NCBI GenBank assembly: GCA_016787925.1
Contig: JAEUSK010000053.1
Location: 1-38,048 of the forward strand
Source of the DNA: a bacterium
GTDB taxonomy: Bacteria; CLD3; SB21
Reading direction: 5' to 3'
Length of the DNA: 38,048 bases
The notes under the pieces were generated by a model, which saw only the letters and a program-made list of their open reading frames with translations, made no database searches and was not told the origin of the DNA. The position numbers and the translations under genes are program-made. This document shows, one piece after another, positions 1-5,467 of this stretch. Within the stretch, counting starts at the first letter, position 1. Every line of letters starts with the position of its first letter.

Positions 1-27
1 AGCGGACGTGTAAGCCGCTTGTTATCT
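1..27. repeat. Right half of a truncated attC-like site (site 0)
   Basis: The first bases match the right arm of the complete sites further on: AAGCCGC (12-18) followed two bases later by the core GTTATCT (21-27). The left half lies outside the window, so the array very probably continues upstream. If cassettes are oriented leftward, as their genes suggest, this would be the recombination site belonging to cassette 1. Confidence 0.7.
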
Positions 28-39
28 GACGGCGTGCCC

Positions 40-645
40 CTATTTTTCGAAATCCAAATTCATTGGCGAAGATGGCAACTGATTGGCCTGATTTTTCAAA
101 TCTGTAGTAGGAACACTCAGATCAACGACTTCAAATTTAATGTCATCAAACCAAATCTTTCCTGTGCCGTCTAACAGAAAACCAAAAGCAATGTTGCTTG
201 CGTTCGCGGAAACGTCTAATACAATTTCACATTTTGTCCAATCCGTTGTTCCTTTAATAGAACGATTACCCATGTTATCAAACGCTAAGGATTGGGTCGG
301 ATTAGCCTTGTCATCCACTCTCATCCACATGGAAGACCAAGTTTTGACGTCTTCCGTTTTGATGAATCCGGTCATACGAACACGCTTACCAAAATACATA
401 TCCGCCTTAAACGTCTGCATCATTGTTCCAAAGCCCTGGATGGTAGGCTGATTAGAGCGGACAAATGCACAGCTTGATCCTGAATGAGCAACTTTTAGAT
501 CCTTACCCATATCGTAATCATTTGGTTTACTTCCCGCTGCATGCCAACCCTCTGGCATTGTAGATTGATCAGCGAGGAAGGCATAGCCCGCCACGGTGAG
601 AACTAAAGTTGTAATGCCTGCGATTAGCAAAGATTTCGTCTTCAT
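40..645 (-). CDS. Cassette 1: exported beta-sandwich (carbohydrate-binding-like) protein
   Basis: A 201-residue protein with an N-terminal hydrophobic signal or anchor segment (about residues 5-25). The body has the look of a CBM4/9-like jelly-roll: alternating strands, a GTTDW motif near the middle, and 'GTGKIWFDDIKFEVV' near the end, a phrase I recall from jelly-roll sensor domains attached to AraC-type regulators. A strong AAGGAGG precedes the ATG. The gene fills its cassette almost completely: 49 bases separate its start from the core ending at 694, and its stop is about 13 bases from the core at 21-27. It reads leftward, away from the recombinase at 2693-3547, as genes in integron cassettes usually read away from the integrase. 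The ligand is unknown; the fold is inferred from sequence pattern only. Confidence 0.75.
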   Translation of the reverse strand: MKTKSLLIAGITTLVLTVAGYAFLADQSTMPEGWHAAGSKPNDYDMGKDLKVAHSGSSCAFVRSNQPTIQGFGTMMQTFKADMYFGKRVRMTGFIKTEDVKTWSSMWMRVDDKANPTQSLAFDNMGNRSIKGTTDWTKCEIVLDVSANASNIAFGFLLDGTGKIWFDDIKFEVVDLSVPTTDLKNQANQLPSSPMNLDFEK

Positions 646-684
646 AATTCCTCCTTATTTTAGATGGTGCGCTTTTGGCACGCT

Positions 685-855
685 GTCAGATAACGCGGCG
701 CGGCTACCCGCGGTAGCTCGCACGCGAGGAAAATTAGTTAAGTTAGTACATTCTAAATCGTGAGCGAGCTATCGGCGAGCGAGTGCCACAAAAGCGTAGC
801 ATGTGGGGACTCCAAAAAGCACTCGCGAAGCGAACGGGTAAGCCGCATGTTAGCC
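685..855. repeat. attC-like recombination site A
   Basis: The outer cores are GATAAC (689-694) and GTTAGCC (849-855). The next arms, GCGGCTACCCG (700-710) and CGGGTAAGCCGC (835-846), pair fully except for one extra base on the right, the kind of extrahelical base known in attC sites. An apical stem pairs TAGCTCGC (714-721) with GCGAGCTA (764-771). A side hairpin pairs GCGAGTGC (779-786) with GCACTCGC (819-826). The apical loop is only about 40 bases, so this is the compact form of the site. No IntI-family gene is present, so attC-like is a structural description, not proof of function. Confidence 0.75.
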
Positions 856-1208
856 GATGTGGCCTCCCTGCTCGAATCACTGAAATATCAAATAATCACT
901 AAATCAAAGAACGCTGACTTTACCTGGCCTCGCTCCCAGAACCACAGCTCGACCGCCAATATAGTAACGAAGAACTCAGCGATGAGTGCGAGCGCGTCAA
1001 CTTGAAAAGTCTCGTGTATTCATAAGCGCGAGCACTGATCGCAAGAGGAAAACAAAATCAGACTCAGAAAGTATCAAACAAAGCAAAGCGAGTAGCGAAG
1101 CGCTCGCTGCTCATGCGGTCGAGCTAAATGAAAGTCGTAAAGTCAAAGAACAAAACTGTCAAACTAAGATAAGGCCAGCCGTGTATTTTTCTGGCCATGT
1201 CGGCTAAC
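850..1208. mobile_element. Cassette 2, no convincing gene
   Basis: The segment between site A and site B starts TTAGCCGATGTGGCC (850-864) and ends GGCCATGTCGGCTAAC (1193-1208). These termini are inverted copies of each other and differ from those of neighbouring cassettes 1 and 4. Both strands contain short frames, for example a GTG-started plus-strand frame ending at the TAA of the right core, but their compositions are low-complexity and no ribosome site is evident. Both ends resemble those of cassette 3 (TCAAAGAACAAAACT appears near the right end of both). It may specify an RNA or be an empty cassette. Confidence 0.55.
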
Positions 1209-1560
1209 GCTCGGCGGCTACACGCGGTAGCTCGCGCACAATTAATTAGTGTAAATCAAAAACGTAAACTGTCAAGAAATCTTCTAAGCTCTGACAGCCA
1301 AAACGAAAGTTTAATAAGAACTGATCTCGGCGCGAGGCAAAGAAGTATTCAAAACTAATTGATTCAAATCACGAAACTTGTCAAATCGAACTATCGCCTC
1401 GCGTCGAGTTACGAAATCAAAATCAAATCTTAACGGCTGTCAGAGCGACGCCTAATCAAATGGTGCGCGAGCTATCGGCGAATGACGCGCATACAAAAGT
1501 GTAGCCTGTGGGGTCTCCAAAAAGCGCGTCATGAGCGTACGTGGAAGCCGCATGTTATCT
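1202..1560. repeat. attC-like recombination site B, very long form
   Basis: Cores are GGCTAAC (1202-1208) and GTTATCT (1554-1560). Paired arms: GCGGCTACACG (1214-1224) with the imperfect partner 1540-1551; TAGCTCGCGCAC (1228-1239) with its exact complement (1463-1474). A side hairpin is formed by ATGACGCGC (1482-1490) and GCGCGTCAT (1524-1532). Inside the apical loop lie two further nested stems: GCTCTGACAGCC (1288-1299) with 1435-1446, exact, and CTCGGCGCGAGGC (1326-1338) with 1396-1408, one mismatch. The whole ~360 bp can fold as one long branched hairpin, well beyond the length I know for ordinary attC sites. Confidence 0.7.
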
Positions 1561-1739
1561 GACGTGGCCATTTTCTCGAAACACTGAAACATAAGAAACC
1601 ACTGAATCAATGAACCAAAATATCTCTGGCCGGTCGTGATTCGTCGGGCAACATGAATAAAACGTCATCATAATCAAAGAACAAAACTTTCAAACAGCGA
1701 CAAGGCCAAACGTGCGATGTTTCGGCCATGTCAGATAAC
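1555..1739. mobile_element. Cassette 3, short non-coding cassette
   Basis: This 185-base segment has inverted termini TTATCTGACGTGGCC (1555-1569) and GGCCATGTCAGATAAC (1724-1739). No reading frame of useful length or with a ribosome-binding site is visible. Its left ~60 and right ~65 bases align by eye with the corresponding parts of cassette 2, so the two look like long and short members of one non-coding family. Confidence 0.55.
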
Positions 1740-2103
1740 GCTCGGCGGCTACACGCGGTAGCTCGCGCACACAAATAAATCGTTAATTAAAAACGTAAAC
1801 TATCAAATTCTCTTCTAAGCTCTGACAGCCGAAACGAAAGCCTGAAAGAAATCATCTCGGCGCGAGGCAAAGAAGTATTCAAATCTAAAGAAATCAAAGA
1901 ACAAAACTGTATTCAAATTCCGAAACTCTTCAAATCGAACCATCGCCTCGCGTCGGGTCACGAAATTACATTTAGAACTGAACGGCTGTCAGAGCGAAGC
2001 TTAATCAAACGGTGCGCGAGCTATCGGCGAAGCGACGCCCACAAACTCTCTATCGTCAGATCAAATGGCGTCGCGTAGCGAACGGGGAAGCCGCATGTTA
2101 TCC
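1733..2103. repeat. attC-like recombination site C, very long form
   Basis: Cores are AGATAAC (1733-1739) and GTTATCC (2097-2103). Arms: GCGGCTACACG (1745-1755) with the partner around 2083-2094; TAGCTCGCGCAC (1759-1770) with 2012-2023, exact. Side hairpin: GCGACGCC (2032-2039) with GGCGTCGC (2067-2074). Nested apical stems are GCTCTGACAGCC (1819-1830) with 1984-1995, and CTCGGCGCGAGGC (1856-1868) with 1945-1957. It has the same architecture as site B, but the side-hairpin stem sequence is different and the loop between 2040 and 2066 has been replaced. Confidence 0.7.
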
Positions 2104-2364
2104 GACGGTCGGCAACTTTACAATCTTAAATGCAATTAATGGAGATTCGGGGCGGTTTGCACAAATTTCACACGCGGAATCTCCACATTGTGTTTCAAGC
2201 CAAATATCGCAATAGACACAAAAGTGCGCGTCGTAATGATCTGAATAAATGGAAGAATTATTACATTTCGGACATAGCTCGGCAATGAAGCCGCCGATTT
2301 TGATCCCATTGACTACGACATGCGGGCTATCTACCAACTCTTTTATGTCAAATTCATTTTCCAT
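2098..2364 (-). CDS. Cassette 4: small cysteine-rich (zinc-ribbon-like) protein
   Basis: An 88-residue protein with cysteine pairs CPKC (about residues 31-34), CVYC (about 49-52) and a third cluster 'CGDSACEIC' (about 60-68). The spacing fits one or two zinc-binding knuckles. No signal peptide or membrane segment is seen, so it is probably cytosolic. The stop codon TAA is made by the cassette core itself (GTCGGATAAC on the coding strand), so the boundary sequence is part of the gene. The start lies 37 bases inside the right cassette end and no strong Shine-Dalgarno is visible. The gene reads leftward, away from the recombinase. I do not recognise the family. Confidence 0.65.
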   Translation of the reverse strand: MENEFDIKELVDSPHVVVNGIKIGGFIAELCPKCNNSSIYSDHYDAHFCVYCDIWLETQCGDSACEICANRPESPLIAFKIVKLPTVG

Positions 2365-2401
2365 GACTTGTGTTTACTCTATTTGCCGACTGTCGGATAA
2401 C
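2098..2401. mobile_element. Cassette 4, recombinase-proximal
   Basis: The boundaries are GTTATCCGACGGTCGGCAA (2097-2115) and TTGCCGACTGTCGGATAAC (2383-2401), which pair at 18 of 19 positions; the exception is a G:T pair. It carries the zinc-ribbon-like gene and is the cassette closest to the recombinase, the place where the newest insertion would be expected in an integron. Confidence 0.65.
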
Positions 2402-2470
2402 GACCGTCTATACGTAATTGCGTGTGTATAACGAAAAACGGTCGGTATGCGCAATTGTGTGTGTGTTAAT
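2402..2470. repeat. Site D: candidate attI-like primary site
   Basis: This site lies between the last cassette core (ending 2401) and the recombinase gene, and its sequence is unrelated to sites A-C. It holds two imperfect direct repeats, 2405-2432 (with TATACG-TAATTGCGTGTGTATAA) and 2441-2470 (with TATGCGCAATTGTGTGTGTGTTAA), and a small hairpin GACCGT (2402-2407)/ACGGTC (2438-2443). attI sites of integrons are likewise unlike attC and carry direct repeats bound by the integrase. Identification as the primary insertion site is inference from position and layout. Confidence 0.45.
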
Positions 2471-2486
2471 TATGTATTGTGCTTTC

Positions 2487-2668
2487 GCCGGCCTTGAAAA
2501 AAATGCTGTTAAAACCCGTGTTTGCGATACAAAATCAGCGAAAAACATGTTTGAGTCCCGACTTGTCGGGACGAGTTTGTTTTTCGCAACCGGTAAAGCG
2601 AACGCGGGTTTAAGCATTTTTTTCATAGCCGGTGTTTTCTTTGCTACTTTCTTTTCAAAAAGAAAGCA
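2487..2668. repeat. Dispersed palindromic repeat, copy 1
   Basis: The left arm begins CCGGCCTTGAAAAAAATGC; the right arm (about 2604-2633) contains GCATTTTTTTCATAGCCGG, its inverted copy. The middle holds an exact hairpin GTCCCGACTTGTCGGGAC (about 2546-2563). The tail is a small hairpin CTTTCTTTTCAAAAAGAAAG. It lies just downstream of the recombinase stop. Two further copies follow at 3791 and 5101 in the same orientation. It codes for nothing convincing. Confidence 0.7.
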
Positions 2669-2692
2669 GGGATAGAATCCTGTTCGATCATG

Positions 2693-3547
2693 TCAGGCTC
2701 CATAAGCTGCCAAAGGCTCGCTGACCTTAAAGAGTTTCTCAATCGGGCTTTCAATCTTGGATAAATTACGGTTACTTACATGCGTATAGATTTCTGTTGT
2801 TCTGGAACTTGCATGGCCGAGCAATTCCTGAATGTAACGGAGATCCACGCCGCTCTCCAATAGATGCGTCGCAAAACTGTGCCTCAGCGTATGCACCGTC
2901 GCATGCTTTCTGATCTTTGACAAATTCAACGCCTTCGCAAAAATGTTTTGCACGCTGCGAATGGAGTACCGGTCACCCTTAATCCCTTCAAACAGAAATT
3001 CCGCAGGACTATACTGTTTATAATATTCGCGCAGCATCACTAATACGGCCGGAGACAAAATGGTGTAACGATCCTTCTTGCCCTTCGCCCCGCGAATGTG
3101 CAGAAGCATTCGCTTGGAATCAACATCGCCGATTCTGAGATTGATCACTTCGCCGATTCGAAGCCCTGCTGAATAGATAAGATAAATAAGGCATTTATGT
3201 TTCAGATTGTCGATCATGGAAAAAATTTTCTTCACTTCATCCAAATTCAAAACCGTCGGTAACCGTTCTTCCCTCTGCGGGCGTTCCAGGCGATAGGTTT
3301 GGCGCGGCCTGCCCAGAACCGTTTCAAAATAAAATTTCGCGGCATTAACGGCCTGATTCTGGTATGACGGCGATATTTTCTTTGTCACGATCAAATAATT
3401 GAGGTAAGAATGAACATCCGCATCGGAAAGGCTTTCCGGCTTTCTCGACGGAAAATGTTCGAAAAAAAGCTTTAGGTGGCTTTTGTACGCTTTGATAGTG
3501 TGTCCGCTGTAGCGGCGCAATCTCAGAAGTTTGATAATTTCATCCAT
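2693..3547 (-). CDS. Tyrosine recombinase / integrase (non-IntI, integron-like context)
   Basis: A 284-residue site-specific recombinase. The N-terminal SAM-like core-binding domain spans about residues 1-85 and the catalytic domain about 96-262. The full catalytic set is visible: R130 (SAGLRIGEV), K155 region (GAKGKKDR), H219 and R222 (HTLRHSFATHLL), H245 (LLGHASS) and the nucleophile Y254 (EIYTHVS). Integron integrases carry an extra stretch of roughly 35 residues before the HxxR box; here the protein passes straight from 'FLFEGIKGDRYSIRSVQ' to that box, so it is XerC/D-sized. The tail 'SPIEKLF' recalls the SPL-D-L tail of IntI and of short integrases in Bacteroidota. Its 3' end faces the array, so it is transcribed in the same direction as the cassette genes, the reverse of class 1 integrons. 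It is the only candidate in the window to move the cassettes. Confidence 0.9.
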   Translation of the reverse strand: MDEIIKLLRLRRYSGHTIKAYKSHLKLFFEHFPSRKPESLSDADVHSYLNYLIVTKKISPSYQNQAVNAAKFYFETVLGRPRQTYRLERPQREERLPTVLNLDEVKKIFSMIDNLKHKCLIYLIYSAGLRIGEVINLRIGDVDSKRMLLHIRGAKGKKDRYTILSPAVLVMLREYYKQYSPAEFLFEGIKGDRYSIRSVQNIFAKALNLSKIRKHATVHTLRHSFATHLLESGVDLRYIQELLGHASSRTTEIYTHVSNRNLSKIESPIEKLFKVSEPLAAYGA

Positions 3548-3605
3548 GACAGGATGATCCGTATTTTTAATTATGTTGGAAGGCTGTTAGCCCCGATAGC
3601 CCCGA

Positions 3606-3637
3606 CAAAACTTAGATAAAGTTTTCATTATTGTCAA
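3606..3637 (-). promoter_or_regulatory. Possible promoter of the recombinase gene
   Basis: Reading the minus strand, TTGACA (3637-3632) is followed, after 17 bases, by TAAGTT and then TTTG. This fits a -35 box with a weak -10, and roughly the TAnnTTTG form used in Bacteroidota. It lies 60-90 bases before the recombinase ATG. The rest of 3548-3790 shows no gene; it includes a short GCCCCGA repeat at about 3588-3604. Confidence 0.35.
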
Positions 3638-3790
3638 TAAAGAAAATGAATGGTTCCATCGGCGTGCGTGACTAAGTGAATCGACGTGGTATTATTCTCA
3701 GAGGATTGAGAGTTTATTCCACCTTAGAAGAGGTTGCTGCAATATGACATAATGCATTCAAGTTGGTGATAGTAATTTCTCTATGGTATT

Positions 3791-3990
3791 CCCGGCCTTG
3801 ATAAAAATGACGAAGAAACCCGAGTTCGCAGCGTAACTTCTGCAAAGAACGGCTTTCATTGACGTTCAACTTCGACGAATCGTGAAGACTGAGAATCGTT
3901 TTTCGCAACCTTGGTCTGCGAACAAGGGTTTAGGCGTTTTTATCACAGCCGGAATTTTCTTTGCAACTTTCTTTTTTAAAAAGAAAGTTG
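3791..3990. repeat. Dispersed palindromic repeat, copy 2
   Basis: The order of blocks is as in copy 1: CCCGGCCTTGATAAAAATG at the left, GGGTTTAGGCGTTTTTATCA then AGCCGG at the right, and the closing small hairpin CTTTCTTTTTTAAAAAGAAAG at about 3968-3988. The centre differs from copy 1. Copies 1 and 2 bracket the recombinase gene as direct repeats. A 64-codon minus-strand frame lies across it, but nothing supports translation. The remaining bases to 4106 hold no gene; an inverted pair AACTCCCGCA/TGCGGGAGTT at 4040-4070 may be the terminator of the next gene. Confidence 0.6.
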
Positions 3991-4106
3991 AGATAGATAG
4001 GTTTTAGGAAAACAGCATCGAAAGGAAATTGTAAAAAAAACTCCCGCAAAATATGATCTGCGGGAGTTGTCAAAATTAGTAAATGTCGGCCTATGCCTGC
4101 TGCGCC

Positions 4107-4676
4107 TTATTCGGTTTCAACTCCCGCTCCCGCATCCGATTTACGTTTATCAACTCTTTCAATGTGCCTGATAATCGAGGCTTCGAATTTTGCGATCTTC
4201 TCCTCGGCCATTTTGAGTCTATCTTCTTTTTGTTTTAAAGCATCGCCTTTCAACTGGCCGGATTTTTTACGCTTTTCAAAATTCTCTTTTGCTGCTGCCA
4301 GTTTACTCTGCAGTGCAGCCAAACGATTTTCCTGAACAGTAATTCTTTCTTCAGCCGCCATGACATTCTGATGGAGACGTTTTCTCGCTTCCATCGAACG
4401 CTTCATTCCAAATCCTTTCCCGGGCTTTCCGTCTTTATCTCGGCCGTAGCCTTTGCCTTTGGCGTCATCCGGCATGTTGCCTTTTTGTTCTGCCGCGCTC
4501 TCGTCTTTTGCTTCAACTTTTCCGGCGCCGCTCTGCACGGCTTTTTCTTCCTCAAGCGCTTTTTTTCGTTCCTCTTTTTTATCATTGCCCTTGCCGGCGT
4601 TTGGGTTTTGCGTAAACCCGCTGTGGCCAACTGCGAAGAACAACGACAACATCATGATCCAAATAAGATTTTTCAT
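4107..4676 (-). CDS. Exported coiled-coil protein, unrecognised
   Basis: A 189-residue protein with a clear signal peptide (MKNLIWIMMLSLFFAVGHS...) followed by a very charged region. Residues about 25-95 are rich in Lys, Glu, Gly and Asp with repeated GKG/DKDGKPGKG stretches and look disordered. Residues about 97-175 show a heptad pattern (EERITVQENRLAALQSKLAA onward), predicted as a long coiled coil. It probably acts in the periplasm, maybe binding ions or a partner, but no family is recognised. The start at 4676 sits 25 bases after the small lipoprotein gene on the same strand, so the two are probably co-transcribed. An inverted repeat at about 4040-4070, just past the stop, would serve as terminator. 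Confidence 0.75.
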   Translation of the reverse strand: MKNLIWIMMLSLFFAVGHSGFTQNPNAGKGNDKKEERKKALEEEKAVQSGAGKVEAKDESAAEQKGNMPDDAKGKGYGRDKDGKPGKGFGMKRSMEARKRLHQNVMAAEERITVQENRLAALQSKLAAAKENFEKRKKSGQLKGDALKQKEDRLKMAEEKIAKFEASIIRHIERVDKRKSDAGAGVETE

Positions 4677-4701
4677 AAACTTTTCCTGGTTGGGTTAAAA
4701 T

Positions 4702-4908
4702 TTAGTCTTTTAAAAGATCATCGACTTCTTTTTCTACCTTGTCGCCTTCAGACGTCAACTCGTCATTGGCTTTGCCAAGTTCCGTATTAAGGGAATCCAC
4801 CTTCACGGCCTCTTTCTTATCCATTTCTTCGGCCTGCTTAGCTTTGGTATCGCAAGCGGCAAAAGAAACGAACAAGATCATGATGAAAGGAAAAAATAGT
4901 TTTTTCAT
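4702..4908 (-). CDS. Small lipoprotein with coiled-coil
   Basis: A 68-residue protein with a type II signal peptide: hydrophobic stretch then lipobox SFAAC with the acceptor Cys at about residue 19. The mature part is almost entirely charged and helical (DKKEAVKVDSLNTELGKAND...). It resembles small Lpp-like or spacer lipoproteins but I cannot assign a family. It precedes the exported coiled-coil gene by about 25 bases, and both are helical envelope proteins, so a joint role is plausible. Confidence 0.7.
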   Translation of the reverse strand: MKKLFFPFIMILFVSFAACDTKAKQAEEMDKKEAVKVDSLNTELGKANDELTSEGDKVEKEVDDLLKD

Positions 4909-5100
4909 ACGATCTTTCCATTTTTAGTTTTGATATATAGGTTAATTAATGAAAAGTTAAAGAAAGCATTCATAATATGAAATAAAAAAAATTTCGTTGA
5001 AAAGGAGGTTAGGGGGATTTCTTCCTCTTTTTCAAAGGAGAGTTTGAGTCATTTTCTCATGGGTTGAATGGAATAAAAAACATATGACTATAAATGTTTT

Positions 5101-5296
5101 CAGGCCTTTGAAAAAACGGCGTATGAAAATCGAAGCGAAAGCCCGTTAAAAACAAAACATGTCCGAGTTCGCCGGAGGCTTGCCGCAGGCGAACGAGTTT
5201 GTTTTGTTTAGGGCTGGAGCGGAGATTTTAGGCGTTTTTTCAACAGCCCTGGCACTTTTCTTTTCTTCTTTCTTTTGTGCCAGCAAAAGAAAGAAG
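5101..5296. repeat. Dispersed palindromic repeat, copy 3
   Basis: The left block CAGGCCTTTGAAAAAACGGC and the right block TTAGGCGTTTTTTCAACAGCC are inverted copies. The centre has its own hairpin, GAGTTCGCCGGAGGC/GCAGGCGAAC (about 5165-5205). The tail CTTTCTTTTGTGCCAGCAAAAGAAAG closes with a small hairpin. The stem sequences differ from copies 1 and 2, while the layout is kept. The flanking stretches 4909-5100 and 5297-5467 contain no gene that I can support. Confidence 0.6.
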
Positions 5297-5467
5297 AATG
5301 GTTTTTTTGGGCATTGTTCATCTTACATATAGTTTATTGTAAACTCTGATTACTTTGAATTTGCTTTCCTTTTAAAAAAAAGTGAATCCAGATTTTATGC
5401 GGAAAAAATTTATCTTCATGGCCCTGTACCGACCAGCGTAGAGCGAAGATTAGGATGTTGTCCCAAC

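Noticed and set aside
760-1207. Plus-strand frames of 81 and 73 codons in site A and cassette 2
   Set aside because: They run through the repeat arms, have low-complexity composition and lack ribosome sites; one starts within the conserved site structure.
684-2103. CRISPR array
   Set aside because: The repeats are long, palindromic and irregularly spaced (171-370 bases), with no short direct repeats or cas genes.
2012-2215. Plus-strand frame across site C and cassette 4
   Set aside because: It begins in the conserved right arm of the site and is opposite to the better supported zinc-ribbon-like gene.
1-2401. Tandem MITE array as the full explanation of the repeats
   Set aside because: Simple MITE copies would not explain that each intervening segment has its own matched inverted ends or that genes fit tightly between the cores; it remains the main alternative.
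2408-2675. Frames on both strands between cassette 4 and the recombinase
   Set aside because: They are translations of site D and of the dispersed palindrome; no family resemblance and no ribosome site.
2693-3547. Calling the recombinase an integron integrase (IntI)
   Set aside because: The extra domain before the HxxR box is missing and the size is that of XerC/D-type recombinases; only context and the SPxxxL tail recall IntI.
3714-3908. 64-codon minus-strand frame
   Set aside because: It overlaps dispersed repeat copy 2 and shows no recognisable protein pattern; considered chance.
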